A stretch of DNA of 64,000 nt from Betaproteobacteria bacterium (GCA_028292405.1 JAQGMJ010000010.1:19242-83241); one strand, 5' to 3'. Shown: positions 1 to 12,369, counted from the stretch's first letter. Numbers and translations are program-made. The notes: a model not told the origin generated them from the letters alone.

Positions 1-265
1 CTGCGGCGCCCGCAGAAAGAAGCGACTTGATGTTCGCGTTATTTTTTATGTTTGTTACTTGAGTAGACCCTGGCACGCGATAGCCTGCCATGCGGATCGC
101 CAACGTTCGAATTGTTTTTCCTACGTATTTAACTTGACCATCTGTTACGAACGCATAGAGAATATTTTTCTGCGCACCGTAGAGTTGAAGCTCTAGTTTC
201 AGCTCGCCCTCTTCCAAAAGCCAGAGGCCAGCTCGCTCAAAACCGATTTCGAGAAGGCGGTCCAT
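1..265 (-). CDS. GIY-YIG domain protein, C-terminus cut by window edge
   Basis: The reading frame starts at an ATG read from 265 down to 263 and runs off the left edge, giving 88 codons. Residues about 35-50 read LYAFVTDGQVKYVGKT, which matches the GIY-YIG nuclease core (a tyrosine-containing first strand followed by YVGKT). The family cuts DNA in repair, restriction or mobile elements; which of these applies cannot be seen because the C-terminal half is missing. Codon use is clearly richer in A and T than in the following genes (for example AAA, ATT, GTA, ACA), which suggests horizontal acquisition. It lies 6 bases downstream of the deacetylase gene on the same strand. Confidence 0.7.
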   Translation of the reverse strand, partial: MDRLLEIGFERAGLWLLEEGELKLELQLYGAQKNILYAFVTDGQVKYVGKTIRTLAIRMAGYRVPGSTQVTNIKNNANIKSLLSAGAA

Positions 266-271
266 AACTAC

Positions 272-1183
272 TCAGAGCGCCGACACATGATCGTAAATCG
301 CGCCGGGCGTGGTCCACCAGGCGCGGCCGTCGTCGCAGATGTGCTTGAGCGCGCGGCGCAATTGCCGCAGGCGGTGCGGCTGGCCGACGAGATACGGATG
401 CAGGGCAATGCCCATTACCAGGGGCTGTTTTTTGCTCTGCTCCATCATCTCGTCGTAGCAGTCGATGATCATGCCGGCGAATTCCTCGGCGCCGCACTGG
501 CGGCCGATGACGGCAGGAATGTCGTTGATTTCCTGCGGGTAGGGGATGGTCCAGAGCTCGCCGGCGCGGGTGGCCATCTTGCCGGGCATGTCGTCGTGGC
601 ACCAGTTGAGGTTGTAGGTATAGCCGGCTTCCTTCAGCAAGTCGGGCGTCACCGCCGTCTCGGCGATCCAGGGCGAGAGCCAGCCGCGCGGCGCCACGCC
701 CTCTTCCTTTTTGACGCGTTCGGTGCAGGAAGCGATCAGTGCGGCTTCGTCGGCCTCCTTCATGTCGCTTTGGCGCTCGGCATTGGTGTGGCCGTGGCCA
801 ATGATTTCGGCGCCCCAGGCGTACTGGCCCTTGCGGAAGGAGGCGACCACATCGGGGCAATAATCGTAGAGAGCGGTGTTGATCAGCACGCCCACCGGCA
901 GCTTGAGCTCGTCGAACAGGTCGCGGCAGCGCCAGACGCCGACACGGTTGCCGTAGTCGCGCCACGAATAATTGAGGATGTCCGGCTCGCCGGAAGGTGC
1001 GAGCTTGGCGCCGAGTCCCTTGCCGAATTCGAAGTGCTCGATATTGAAGCCGATGTAGACCGCGAGGCGCTTGCCGTCCGGCCACGAGTAATCTTCACGA
1101 CCATGAATTGGTGAATAACTGTAGCGGTTGTGGGTGACCAAGGAACGTTGCATGATGATTTTGGTTTTCTCGTCGCTGTTCAT
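272..1183 (-). CDS. polysaccharide deacetylase family protein (PuuE/allantoinase-like)
   Basis: This 303-residue protein belongs to the NodB/polysaccharide deacetylase superfamily, whose members are metal-dependent amidohydrolases on a distorted barrel. Residues 130-134 read HGHTN, the metal-binding histidine motif, and the NIEHF stretch near residues 47-51 is typical of the PuuE-like branch, which includes cofactor-free allantoinases. No signal peptide is visible, so a cytoplasmic role on a small amide is more likely than cell-wall trimming. Two starts are possible: the ATG at 1183 (used because the following codons have host-like composition) and an in-frame ATG at 1153, nearer to where homologues usually begin. 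The exact substrate is unknown. Confidence 0.8.
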   Translation of the reverse strand: MNSDEKTKIIMQRSLVTHNRYSYSPIHGREDYSWPDGKRLAVYIGFNIEHFEFGKGLGAKLAPSGEPDILNYSWRDYGNRVGVWRCRDLFDELKLPVGVLINTALYDYCPDVVASFRKGQYAWGAEIIGHGHTNAERQSDMKEADEAALIASCTERVKKEEGVAPRGWLSPWIAETAVTPDLLKEAGYTYNLNWCHDDMPGKMATRAGELWTIPYPQEINDIPAVIGRQCGAEEFAGMIIDCYDEMMEQSKKQPLVMGIALHPYLVGQPHRLRQLRRALKHICDDGRAWWTTPGAIYDHVSAL

Positions 1184-1266
1184 CCGAAAAAATCGACTGG
1201 CTTCGCCAGCGATTTCTTTCGCAAATCAAACCCACGAAAAAGTAGGGTTGTACTTTTTCGCGATCT

Positions 1267-1905
1267 TTAGATCTCGTCGATCGCGGTTGACCCGTGCCCC
1301 TCGGCCTGGCCGTCGTTGAGGGCGTAGCGATCGCGGGTGTTGATGTAAAAGCTGGCGCCGAAACGCGCCACCGGAAAATAGTTTTGCAAATGCACGCGAT
1401 GCTTCTCAAGGTCGATCAGGTCGTCGCGCGCGTGCAGCCAGAGAATCTTGCCGATGAATATGTGGCGGCTCTCGGTCTCCAGCTTTTCCCACAGCTTGCA
1501 CTCGAAGGCGACCGGCGCCTCGACGATGTAAGGCGGCTTGATCGCCAGCGAGGGTGCGGTGGTGAAGCCGACCATCTCGACCTCGCTCACCTCCGGCGGC
1601 ACGCTTTCGCCGCAGCGGTGCATCTGGCGCGCGATCGCCTCGTCGGCCAGGTGCACGCAGAATTCGCCGCTGGCGAGGATGTTGGTGGCGGTGTCCTTGA
1701 GCGCGCCTTCCTTGTGCTTGTTGAGGCTGATCATCACGATGGGCGGGTCTTCGCCCAGCATGTTGAACATGGAAAACGGCGCGGCATTGACCACGCCGTT
1801 GGGCGAGAGGGTGGTAACCAGGGCGATCGGCCGGGGAACGATCAGGCTCGCCATCAGCTTGTAGCGCTGATATTCGGTCAGGGTGCTGAAATCGAGATCC
1901 ATCAT
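1267..1905 (-). CDS. flavin reductase family protein (FMN-binding split barrel)
   Basis: The 212-residue product has the flavin-reductase split-barrel pattern. An N-terminal segment around IVPRPIALVTT is followed by a NAAPFSMFN-type loop and PPIVMISLN, which in this family surround the FMN. Members either reduce free flavin for partner monooxygenases or act as FMN-dependent oxidoreductases. The start at 1905 gives the usual family N-terminus (MMDLDFSTLTEYQRYKLM). An upstream ATG at 1938 is in frame but adds 11 residues with atypical codons. The gene is 83 bases upstream of the deacetylase gene on the same strand, so the two may be co-transcribed. No monooxygenase partner is adjacent. Confidence 0.85.
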   Translation of the reverse strand: MMDLDFSTLTEYQRYKLMASLIVPRPIALVTTLSPNGVVNAAPFSMFNMLGEDPPIVMISLNKHKEGALKDTATNILASGEFCVHLADEAIARQMHRCGESVPPEVSEVEMVGFTTAPSLAIKPPYIVEAPVAFECKLWEKLETESRHIFIGKILWLHARDDLIDLEKHRVHLQNYFPVARFGASFYINTRDRYALNDGQAEGHGSTAIDEI

Positions 1906-2038
1906 GGTGTTGTGTATTCTAAGGCCGGATTGCGCCAAGCCCGTGCATACTTTTAGCGGTTTGGCCGGATTGGCGCACCGGTGAAGTGCGAATCCTGGTT
2001 GGGGGGTTTCCGCTGCCTGAGGCGGGTGGGTTTGCGCC

Positions 2039-5000
2039 TTACAACGGGCGCAAAAACATCGCGCCGAATTCAGCCGCCGGCATCGGCCGGCCGAACAGGT
2101 AGCCCTGGCATTCGCCGCAGTTCATTGCCTTGAGGGCGTCGGCCTGGGCCTGGGTTTCCACGCCCTCGGCCACTACCTTGATGCCGAATTGCGCGGCCAT
2201 CGCGGTGATTGCCGCGATGATGGTGCCGTCTTCCACATTCGCCGGGAGTTCACGGACGAAGGACTGGTCGATCTTCAGCACGTCGATGTCCATCTGCCGC
2301 AGGTAGCTGAGCGAAGAGTAGCCGGTGCCGAAATCGTCCAGCGCGATGCGCACGCCCAGCTCTTTCAGCCGGCGCGCGACTTCCATGTGGGCGGCGCTGT
2401 TGCTCATCATGCCGGTCTCGGTGATCTCGATTTCCAGCAGCGCGGGCGGCAGTTGCGCCTCGGCCAGCACCGCGGCCACCGCGTCGGGCAGGCCGGCGTC
2501 GAACTGCTGCACCGAGAGGTTGACCGCCACCGGCACCGGCGCCAGGCCGGCATCGAGCCATTCGCGCATCTGCAGGCAGGCGCGGCGCAGCACCCAGGCG
2601 CCGATCGGCACGATCAGCTGGCTTTCCTCGGCCACGCCGATGAACTGCGCCGGCAGGACCATGTCGCGGCGCGGATGGCGCCAGCGCAGCAGGGCTTCGC
2701 AGCCGGTGACCCGGCTGCTGCGCAGGTCGACCTTGGGCTGGTAGTGCAGCTCGAATTCGCCGCGCTGCAGCGCCGCGCGCAGCTCGTTTTCCAGGTCCAG
2801 GCGCTCGGTCAGCCGGGTGTTCATCTCGGCCGAATAAAAGCGGTGGCCGTTGCGGCCGGCGCCTTTCACGCCGTACATCGCCAGGTCGGCGTTGCGCATC
2901 AGTTCGGCGGCATTGCGGGCGTCCTGCGGGAAGACACTGATGCCGATGCTGCAGGACACAGCGAGCGCCCGCCCCTCGATGCGCAGCGGCAGGGCCACCA
3001 CCTCGACCAGCTTGCGCGCCACCGCCTCGGCGGCGCCCTGCTCTTCGAGTCCATCGATCAGCACCAGGAATTCGTCGCCGCCCTGGCGCGCCAGGGTGTC
3101 GGCGGCGCGGATGGCGCCGCGCAGGCGCTCGGCGACTTCGATCAGCAGGCGGTCGCCGACGTGGTGGCCGAGCGAATCGTTGATGTCCTTGAAGCGGTCG
3201 AGGTCGATGAACAGCAAGGCCAGGTGGGTGTTCTCGCGGTCGGCCTTGGCCATCGCCTGGCGCAGGCGGTCGGAAAACAGCAGGCGGTTGGGCAGGCCGG
3301 TCAGGTGGTCGCGGGTGGCCAGGTATTCGATGTGGCGCTCGGCGCGCACCCGCTCGGTGATGTCTTCCAGGCAGGCGACAAGGTGGGGCTCGCCGTCGAA
3401 TTCGATCGGCTCCAGCGACACCAGCACTTCGATGATCTCCCCCGACTTGCGGCGCATCCGCGCCGGCGCCTGGCGCAGCGAGCCCTGCTCGCGGATCACC
3501 TGCTGCATGCGCGCGCGCTCGCCTTCCTCGGCCCACATGCCGAGCTCGTCCATGCTGCGGCCGATGGCTTCTTCGCGGCTGTAGCCGAACACCTTGAGCC
3601 AGGCGTCGTTGACGTCCACCCGCACGCCGTCGCGGCGCCTGGAAATGGCGATCGGGCTGGGGCTGGCGCGAAACACCATGGCGAAGCGCTCTTCGGACAG
3701 CGTGCGCAGGTGTTCGGCGCGCTTTTTCTCTGTGAAGTCGACGGTAACGCTGATGACGCAGGCGACGCCATCGAGTTCCAGGGTGTCGGCCGACATCATT
3801 ACGTCGAGCAGTTCGCCGGAGCTGCGGCGCATGCGCAGTTCGACGTTGCGCACCGCGCTGCTGTCTTGCAGCGTGCGCAGGACAGCAACGCGGCCGCCGT
3901 GGTCGGCCCACAGGTGCAGTTCCTGCGCCGTGCGGCCCACCGCCTGCTCCGGACTGAAGCCGAACAGGCGGCACCAGGCGTCGTTGACTTCGATGTAGCG
4001 GCCGTCGGCCAGAGTGGTGATGGCGATCGGGTCGATGCTGGCGCGGAAGACCTTGGAGAAACGCTCCTCCGACTGCTGCTTGAGGCGCGACATGCGCTTG
4101 AATTCGCTGACGTCCACCGCGGTGCCGTGCAGCACCCGCTCGCCGTCGAGTTCGAGGACGGTGGCGGAAAAAATGATGTCGATGACGCTGCCGTCCTTGC
4201 GGCGGGTCTGCGTCTCGATGCTGGCCACCGCGTTGCCGGCGGCGAATTGCGCGCGCAGGCGGTCGCGGGTGCGCGGGTCGACCCAGATGCCGAGCTCGGT
4301 CGAACTGCGGCCGATCACCTCTTCGCGCTTGTAGCCCAGCCTGGAGAGGCCCGCATGGTTCATGTCCAGGTAGGTGCCGTCGGACAGGCGGGTGATCGTG
4401 ATGCTCTGCGGGCTGGCCTCGATCATCCGCGAGAAGCGCTCTTCGGAGGCGCGCAGCAGGCGCTCGGCGCGCTTGCGGTCGGTGATGTCCACCGAGACGG
4501 CCAGCAGCACCTCCTGGCCGTCGAGCTCGCTGCGCGTCATGGTGCACAGCGCCTCGATCACGTGGCCGGCCTTGTGGCGAAAACGCGTCTCGATCGCCCG
4601 CGCCTCGCCGGGAGCCAGGCTGCCGATGATCTCGTCGCGGTCCTGCAGGTCGACCCACAGGCCGATCTCGTCGACAGTCTTGCCGACGATCTCGGCGCGG
4701 GCATAGCCGTAGATCCGCTCGCAGGCCGGGTTGACCTCGAGAAACACGCCGCCACGCAGGCTGGCGATGGTGACGCATTGCGGCACGGCGTCGAAGATCT
4801 TGCCGAAGCGCTCTTCCGAGACGCGCAGCGCCCGCTGCGCGCGCGTCAGCTCGGTGACGTCGTTGAAGGCTGCGAACATGCAGCGCCGGCCCTCGAAATC
4901 GACCAGGTCGCAGGTGTACTGGATGTCAGCGACTTCGCCCGACTTCTTGCGGCACTGCGCGGCGGCATTGCGCAGCCCTTCGCCGCGCTCCAGGCGGGCG

Positions 5001-5230
5001 CGCATGCGCAGGCCTTCGCTGCGCGAAACCCAGATCGACAGCTCATCGCGCGATTTGCCGATCGCCTCTTCGCGGGTGTAGCCGAAAAAATCCAGCCAGG
5101 CCTGGTTGATCTCGATGTAGCGGCCGGTCTGCAGTTCCGACAGCGAAATCGGCTGCGGACTCAGGTAGAGCAGCGCCGGAAAGCGTGCTCCCGGCAGCAG
5201 CACCGGCAGGTCGTCGGTGTGTTCAGCCAC
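2039..5230 (-). CDS. multi-PAS diguanylate cyclase/phosphodiesterase (GGDEF-EAL)
   Basis: This 1063-residue cytoplasmic sensor has five consecutive PAS domains (about residues 17-130, 140-255, 262-380, 385-505 and 510-630), then GGDEF and EAL domains. Each PAS carries the same SEERF...F-x-ASPQ-x-I lead-in and a G-R-S/T-x-x-E-L-G-x-W segment, so the array looks like internal duplication. The cyclase motif GGDEF is intact at residues 717-721, with an RAAD inhibitory site five residues upstream. The phosphodiesterase EAL motif is intact at 845-847, and the DDFGTGYSSL loop is present. It should make and/or degrade cyclic di-GMP. No transmembrane segment is visible. It is followed by a ModA-like gene on the same strand, upstream by 83 bases. 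Confidence 0.95.
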   Translation of the reverse strand: MAEHTDDLPVLLPGARFPALLYLSPQPISLSELQTGRYIEINQAWLDFFGYTREEAIGKSRDELSIWVSRSEGLRMRARLERGEGLRNAAAQCRKKSGEVADIQYTCDLVDFEGRRCMFAAFNDVTELTRAQRALRVSEERFGKIFDAVPQCVTIASLRGGVFLEVNPACERIYGYARAEIVGKTVDEIGLWVDLQDRDEIIGSLAPGEARAIETRFRHKAGHVIEALCTMTRSELDGQEVLLAVSVDITDRKRAERLLRASEERFSRMIEASPQSITITRLSDGTYLDMNHAGLSRLGYKREEVIGRSSTELGIWVDPRTRDRLRAQFAAGNAVASIETQTRRKDGSVIDIIFSATVLELDGERVLHGTAVDVSEFKRMSRLKQQSEERFSKVFRASIDPIAITTLADGRYIEVNDAWCRLFGFSPEQAVGRTAQELHLWADHGGRVAVLRTLQDSSAVRNVELRMRRSSGELLDVMMSADTLELDGVACVISVTVDFTEKKRAEHLRTLSEERFAMVFRASPSPIAISRRRDGVRVDVNDAWLKVFGYSREEAIGRSMDELGMWAEEGERARMQQVIREQGSLRQAPARMRRKSGEIIEVLVSLEPIEFDGEPHLVACLEDITERVRAERHIEYLATRDHLTGLPNRLLFSDRLRQAMAKADRENTHLALLFIDLDRFKDINDSLGHHVGDRLLIEVAERLRGAIRAADTLARQGGDEFLVLIDGLEEQGAAEAVARKLVEVVALPLRIEGRALAVSCSIGISVFPQDARNAAELMRNADLAMYGVKGAGRNGHRFYSAEMNTRLTERLDLENELRAALQRGEFELHYQPKVDLRSSRVTGCEALLRWRHPRRDMVLPAQFIGVAEESQLIVPIGAWVLRRACLQMREWLDAGLAPVPVAVNLSVQQFDAGLPDAVAAVLAEAQLPPALLEIEITETGMMSNSAAHMEVARRLKELGVRIALDDFGTGYSSLSYLRQMDIDVLKIDQSFVRELPANVEDGTIIAAITAMAAQFGIKVVAEGVETQAQADALKAMNCGECQGYLFGRPMPAAEFGAMFLRPL

Positions 5231-5313
5231 GGCGCGGCCCCCGCGCGTGCCGCGCCGCCAGCCCTGCCTCGGGCCGCTCTTTCATTTCCCTCCCCCGAGC
5301 GGCCGGCACTGCG

Positions 5314-6075
5314 TCAATCCGCGGCCGCGAAACCCTTGGCGGCGTAGACCGGCTTGGCAGCAGGTCCCGACAAATAGGTGATCAACTCGCGCGCCACCGC
5401 CGGCGATGCGCTGCCCGGGGTGATGGCGGCGCTGTACACCGTCCACTTTTGCAGCGCCTCGGGCAGCGGGCCGACCAGCTTGACGCCCTTGACCGGCAGG
5501 ATCTCGCTGATCTGGTGCAGGCCCAGCTCGACTTCGCCCTTGCCCACCGGCTCGACGATGTAGCCGCCCTCGCCAAGGCGCGCCTTGGCGTTGACCTGGG
5601 CGGTGATGCCGAGCTTGTCGAACAGGGTAACCAGGTATTTGCCGCTGGTACCCTTGGCCGGGTCGATGTAGACGATGGATTTGGCGTTGAGCAAGGTCTG
5701 CCTGAAGGCTTCGGGGGTCGAGATGTCGGGCAGCGTGGCCGTCTTTTCATTGACAGCAACGCCTATGCCAACTTTGGTCAGCGCCTTGGCGCTGCCCTCG
5801 ACGATCACCTTGCGCTTCGCCAGGTCTTCGGCCACTTCGCTGGAGACGATCAGCACGTCGGCACGCTCGCCACGGCCGAGCTTTTCCTGGATCAGGCCCA
5901 TGGTGCCGAAGCTGACGCTGACCTTGTGGCCGCTGGCTTTCTCGAAACTCTCCACCAGCGGCTGCACCGCCGACTTCGCCGCCCCGGCGGAAAACACCAC
6001 CAGTTCGGCGGCACCGGCGCCGTGCGCGAACAGTAGAGCGGCCAGCGCCGCTGCTTTCAGATTGAGGTTACGCAT
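5314..6075 (-). CDS. ModA-like periplasmic substrate-binding protein
   Basis: The 253-residue protein starts with a signal peptide (about residues 1-22, ending GAGA) and continues with AELVVFSAGAAKSAVQPL, the N-terminal pattern of molybdate-type binding proteins of ABC importers. The usual downstream motif in this group, F-G-T-M-G followed by a conserved basic loop, is also present. No modB or modC gene is nearby, so it is an orphan binding protein whose ligand may be an oxyanion or an organic acid. The ATG at 6075 is chosen because it begins the signal peptide; the frame stays open upstream but only in antisense to the neighbour. Its start lies 4 bases after the stop of the upstream small secreted protein, so the two form an operon. 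Confidence 0.85.
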   Translation of the reverse strand: MRNLNLKAAALAALLFAHGAGAAELVVFSAGAAKSAVQPLVESFEKASGHKVSVSFGTMGLIQEKLGRGERADVLIVSSEVAEDLAKRKVIVEGSAKALTKVGIGVAVNEKTATLPDISTPEAFRQTLLNAKSIVYIDPAKGTSGKYLVTLFDKLGITAQVNAKARLGEGGYIVEPVGKGEVELGLHQISEILPVKGVKLVGPLPEALQKWTVYSAAITPGSASPAVARELITYLSGPAAKPVYAAKGFAAAD

Positions 6076-6079
6076 CGGC

Positions 6080-6403
6080 TCAACGCAGCTTCGGGTTGAG
6101 GGAGCCACGATTGAAATCCGGATCGCCGGGGTAGATCTTGGCGCCGAGGAGGCCTTGCGCGTTCTTCTCGCGGTCGGTCTTGGCCTGCACCACGGCTTCC
6201 TTTTTCTTTTCCTCGGCGACGCGCTCGGTGCGCTGCACCTCGGCCTTTTTCTGGTCCACGTATTCCCAGTGACCATCGGGATACAGGCGAATCTTCTCGC
6301 CGTTCGGGGTGGTGGTTTCGATCGGCTCCTTGGCGGCCGGCTGCGCGGAGACCGCGCCGCCGGCGAGCACCAGGGCCAGGAAGGCGACGCTTGCGATTTT
6401 CAT
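6080..6403 (-). CDS. small secreted hypothetical protein
   Basis: This 107-residue protein has a signal peptide (about residues 1-20, cleavage after VSA), then a short domain with the motif GEKIRLYPDGHWEYVD, and a charged helical tail rich in K, E and Q. The tryptophan-containing YPDGxWEY motif is seen in small betaproteobacterial periplasmic proteins of unknown function. It precedes the ModA-like gene by 4 bases. A ribosome-binding sequence (AGGAGCAGGAAC in the transcript) lies directly upstream of the ATG. Function is not known. Confidence 0.75.
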   Translation of the reverse strand: MKIASVAFLALVLAGGAVSAQPAAKEPIETTTPNGEKIRLYPDGHWEYVDQKKAEVQRTERVAEEKKKEAVVQAKTDREKNAQGLLGAKIYPGDPDFNRGSLNPKLR

Positions 6404-6487
6404 TGTTCCTGCTCCTCGTTTATACCGGCCTTGCCCGGCTTGATTTCATTGTAGACCGCGGGACGCGCCGGCGGGGGCGACGCCGGC

Positions 6488-9100
<2,613 letters not shown>

Positions 9101-9187
9101 CGGAGTCGGGGGCTTTGAATATGGAGTTCGTATCGCGTTCGCAACGCGTTCGGATTCGCGTAATTTTCAGCAAAATCAATCGTTTGG

Positions 9188-9193
9188 ATTATA
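9188..9193 (-). promoter_or_regulatory. -10 box candidate for alaS
   Basis: Read on the minus strand this is a perfect TATAAT hexamer 88 bases upstream of the alaS start. No good -35 hexamer is found at 16-18 bases, so the assignment rests on the -10 box and its position alone. Confidence 0.4.
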
Positions 9194-9287
9194 ACATCGG
9201 GACCCTTGCGGCTACTTCGATAAAGCCTTTGCATACGCGCGCCGCTATCTTGGCTAGAATCGCCGCAAATCTGCCGCGAAAGACCTC

Positions 9288-10811
9288 ATGTCCACCCATA
9301 TTCTCGCCCTCGACCAGGGCACCACCAGTTCGCGCGCCATCCTGTTCGACCGTGCTGGGCGGCTCGTCGCCATGGCGCAAAAGGAGTTCAAGCAGATTTT
9401 CCCGCAGCCGGGCTGGGTCGAGCACGATCCCGAGGAAATCTGGCAGACCCAGTTGGTGGTGGCGCAGGAGGTGCTGTTCAAGGCGCGGCTGTCGGCGAAA
9501 AACGTCGCCGCCATCGGCATCACCAACCAACGCGAAACCACCATGGTGTGGCACCGCCCCAGTGGCAAGCCGATCGCCAATGCCATCGTCTGGCAGGACC
9601 GGCGCACCGCCAAACGCTGCGAAAACCTCAAGCGCGAGGGCCGCGAAGCGGCCATCCGCGCCAAGACCGGCCTGGTGATCGACCCCTATTTTTCCGCCAC
9701 CAAGATTTCATGGCTGCTGGACCACGTGCAGGGCGCGCGCGAAATGGCCGACAAGGGTGAGCTGGCCTTCGGCACCGTCGATTCCTGGCTGATCTGGAAG
9801 CTCACCGGCGGCCATGCCGCGGCCGGCGCGCTGCACGTGACGGATGTCACCAACGCCTCGCGCACCCTGCTCTACAACATCCACAACGACGACTGGGACG
9901 ACACCCTGTGCCTGGCGCTGAACGTGCCGCCTACCGTTTTGCCGCATGTGATGAAATCGAGCGAGGTAGTGGGCCAGACCCATCCCGAGATTTTCGGCGC
10001 GCCGGTGCCGATCGCCGGCATCGCCGGCGACCAGCAGGCGGCCCTGTTCGGCCAGGGCGCGACCAGCGCCGGCCTGGCGAAAAATACCTACGGCACCGGT
10101 TGCTTCATGCTAATGCATACGGGTTCGGAAGCCCTGGAGTCGAAGAGCGGCCTGATCACCACCGCCGCCGCGCGCACCGGCGCGGAAAAAGCCTATGCCC
10201 TGGAAGGCAGCGTGTTCGTCGCCGGCGCGGTGGTACAGTGGTTGCGTGACAGCCTGGGGATCATCAAATCCTCCAGCGAAGTCGAGGCGCTGGCCGCCAG
10301 CGTGGAAAGCAGCGACGGCGTAATTTTCGTGCCCGCCTTCGTCGGCCTGGGCGCGCCTTACTGGGACCCCGAGGCGCGCGGCGCGCTCTCCGGCCTGACG
10401 CGCGGCTCGACCAAGGCGCATATCGCACGGGCGGCGCTCGAGTCCATCGCCTTCCAGTCGGCCGAGGTGCTGCATGCGATGGAGGCCGACTCCGGCATCA
10501 AGCTGACCGAGTTGCGGGTCGATGGCGGCGCCGCGACAAACCAGTTGCTGATGCAGTTCCAGGCCGACCTGCTGGGGGTGCCGGTGGTGCGCCCGAAGGT
10601 GCTGGAGACCACGGCCCTGGGCGCGGCCTACCTGGCCGGGCTGGCGGTCGGCTACTGGAAGGATCAGGCGGAAATCGCCGCCTTGTGGGAAAAAGACCTG
10701 GTGTTCGAACCACGCATGCCCCGGGATGAGGCGCAAGCGCGCCTGGCCGCCTGGAATGCCGCCGTCGCCCGGGTGCGCAGCCCGGCCAGCCTTTCGCAAG
10801 CGCCGGGTTAG
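9288..10811 (+). CDS. glpK: glycerol kinase
   Basis: The 507-residue protein phosphorylates glycerol to sn-glycerol 3-phosphate in the cytoplasm, the entry step of glycerol catabolism. It is a FGGY/actin-fold sugar kinase: the phosphate-1 loop [13 protein letters not shown] is at residues 9-21, and the central [13 protein letters not shown] and C-terminal [18 protein letters not shown] segments are the typical FGGY signatures. Length is normal (about 500). No glpF or glpD gene is adjacent, which differs from many operons. It is divergent from alaS across a 187-base spacer that contains a TAGAAT sequence (9255-9260) as a possible -10 element. The ribosome-binding site is weak. Confidence 0.96.
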   Translation: MSTHILALDQGTTSSRAILFDRAGRLVAMAQKEFKQIFPQPGWVEHDPEEIWQTQLVVAQEVLFKARLSAKNVAAIGITNQRETTMVWHRPSGKPIANAIVWQDRRTAKRCENLKREGREAAIRAKTGLVIDPYFSATKISWLLDHVQGAREMADKGELAFGTVDSWLIWKLTGGHAAAGALHVTDVTNASRTLLYNIHNDDWDDTLCLALNVPPTVLPHVMKSSEVVGQTHPEIFGAPVPIAGIAGDQQAALFGQGATSAGLAKNTYGTGCFMLMHTGSEALESKSGLITTAAARTGAEKAYALEGSVFVAGAVVQWLRDSLGIIKSSSEVEALAASVESSDGVIFVPAFVGLGAPYWDPEARGALSGLTRGSTKAHIARAALESIAFQSAEVLHAMEADSGIKLTELRVDGGAATNQLLMQFQADLLGVPVVRPKVLETTALGAAYLAGLAVGYWKDQAEIAALWEKDLVFEPRMPRDEAQARLAAWNAAVARVRSPASLSQAPG

Positions 10812-10890
10812 GTGCACAATAGCCCTGAAAGCATCCACTTAACCTGCTGCATGGCCGCTGCCGGCCCGACCTCGAACTGCACACCTACTC

Positions 10891-11349
10891 ATGACAGCCG
10901 CTGACAAGGCGCAAGGCCCCCTGCTGCTGGTCGACGACAGCGCCGACGAACTGCTGCTGATGCAAATGGGCCTGAGGCGCGCCGGCATCGAGGTGCCGCA
11001 GGTGGTGGTGGGCAGCGGTAATGAGGCGCTGGACTATTTGTTTGCCCGCGGCAAGCATGCCGGGCGGGATACGTCCATCCAGCCGCGCCTGGTGCTGATG
11101 GACCTGCACATGCCGGGAAAGTCGGGCGTCGATACGCTGCGCGAGATCCGCGCCAATCCGGCCACGGCGAAGATCAAGGTGGTGATCTTTTCCTCTTCCG
11201 AAGACCCGGCGGAGATCGTCGGCGCCCACGACGAGGGCGCCAATTCCTACCTGTGCAAGCCGCTGTCGGTAACCGGCATGCAAAGCACGATCAAGCAGTT
11301 GCGCCAGTTCTGGCTGGACATCGACCTGCCGGCCGGCGGCGGGAAATAA
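10891..11349 (+). CDS. stand-alone response regulator receiver protein
   Basis: The 152-residue protein consists of one receiver domain with no output domain. The acidic pair is at residues 15-16 (VDDS), the phosphoacceptor aspartate is D71 within LVLMDLHMPG, and the conserved lysine is K123 in LCKPLS. The ARG/GRD insertion between helix 2 and strand 3 resembles Rcp1-type receivers that take phosphate from phytochrome-like or hybrid kinases and pass it on by protein contact. No kinase gene is adjacent. It lies between glpK and glyQ in the same direction. Confidence 0.9.
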   Translation: MTAADKAQGPLLLVDDSADELLLMQMGLRRAGIEVPQVVVGSGNEALDYLFARGKHAGRDTSIQPRLVLMDLHMPGKSGVDTLREIRANPATAKIKVVIFSSSEDPAEIVGAHDEGANSYLCKPLSVTGMQSTIKQLRQFWLDIDLPAGGGK

Positions 11350-11405
11350 AGCGCCGCAACGGCCGCGGCCAGCCCGAATTGCCTCTGTGGGGAGCCGGCA
11401 TCCGT

Positions 11406-11411
11406 TAAAAT
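11406..11411 (+). promoter_or_regulatory. -10 box candidate for glyQS
   Basis: A TAAAAT hexamer sits 38 bases upstream of the glyQ start. The only TTGNNN hexamer upstream (TTGCCT at 11379) is 21 bases away, which is too far for a standard promoter, so confidence is limited. Confidence 0.35.
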
Positions 11412-11448
11412 AGCGGACTTTCCCGCCTTTTCATTTTGTAGAGCGCAA

Positions 11449-12369
11449 ATGCTCACTTTTCAGCAAGTCATCCTGCGCCTGCAGGCGTTTTGGGACCAGC
11501 AGGGCTGCGCGCTATTGCAGCCTTACGACATGGAAGTCGGCGCCGGCACCTCGCATACCGCGACCTTTTTGCGCGCGCTCGGCCCCGAGCCCTGGCGCGC
11601 CGCCTATGTGCAGCCCTCGCGCCGCCCGAAGGACGGGCGCTACGGCGAAAATCCGAACCGCATGCAGCACTATTACCAGTACCAGGTGGTGCTCAAGCCC
11701 GCGCCGTCGAACATCCTCGACCTGTATATCGGCTCCCTCGAAGCCCTGGGCCTGGACCCGAAGCAAAACGACATCCGCTTTGTCGAGGATGACTGGGAAA
11801 ATCCTACGCTGGGCGCCTGGGGGCTGGGCTGGGAAGTGTGGCTCAACGGCATGGAAGTGACGCAGTTCACCTACTTCCAGCAGGTCGGCGGCATCGACTG
11901 CAAGCCGATCCTCGGCGAGATCACCTACGGCATCGAGCGCCTGGCGATGTATCTCCAGGGCGTCGAAAACGTTTTCGACCTGGTGTGGACCGAGTGGCAG
12001 GAGGGCGGCGAAACCAAACGCCTGACCTATGGCGACGTGTTCCACCAGAACGAAGTGGAACAATCGAAGTACAACTTCGAGTTGTCGAACACCGAAGTGC
12101 TGTTCGCCCACTTCACCGATTACGAAAAAGAAGCCAAGCGTCTGATGGAAGCGCAAGTCGCCCTACCCGCTTACGAAATGGTGCTGAAGTGCGCCCACAC
12201 GTTCAACCTGCTGGACGCGCGCGGCGCGATTTCGGTGACGGAGCGCGCCGCCTACATCGGGCGCATCCGCAACCTGGCGCGGGCAGTGGCGCAAAGTTAT
12301 TACGAGTCGCGCGAGAGATTGGGATTCCCCATGCTGGGCAAGCGTCCGAACGGGGAGGCCGCGCAATGA
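11449..12369 (+). CDS. glyQ: glycine--tRNA ligase alpha subunit
   Basis: The 306-residue protein is the catalytic alpha subunit of the bacterial heterotetrameric GlyRS. The N-terminus ([20 protein letters not shown]) and the segments [19 protein letters not shown] and [19 protein letters not shown] are class II synthetase motifs characteristic of GlyQ. It forms glycyl-adenylate and charges tRNA-Gly together with the beta subunit. The glyS start overlaps its stop in an ATGA, which indicates translational coupling for equal subunit supply. Confidence 0.98.
   Translation: MLTFQQVILRLQAFWDQQGCALLQPYDMEVGAGTSHTATFLRALGPEPWRAAYVQPSRRPKDGRYGENPNRMQHYYQYQVVLKPAPSNILDLYIGSLEALGLDPKQNDIRFVEDDWENPTLGAWGLGWEVWLNGMEVTQFTYFQQVGGIDCKPILGEITYGIERLAMYLQGVENVFDLVWTEWQEGGETKRLTYGDVFHQNEVEQSKYNFELSNTEVLFAHFTDYEKEAKRLMEAQVALPAYEMVLKCAHTFNLLDARGAISVTERAAYIGRIRNLARAVAQSYYESRERLGFPMLGKRPNGEAAQ

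Noticed and set aside
2189..5347. Very long plus-strand ORF (1052 codons) opposite the PAS-GGDEF-EAL gene
   Set aside because: It is antisense to a gene with clear domains, and its translation is low-complexity (rich in A, H, Q, V), as expected from GC-rich antisense frames.
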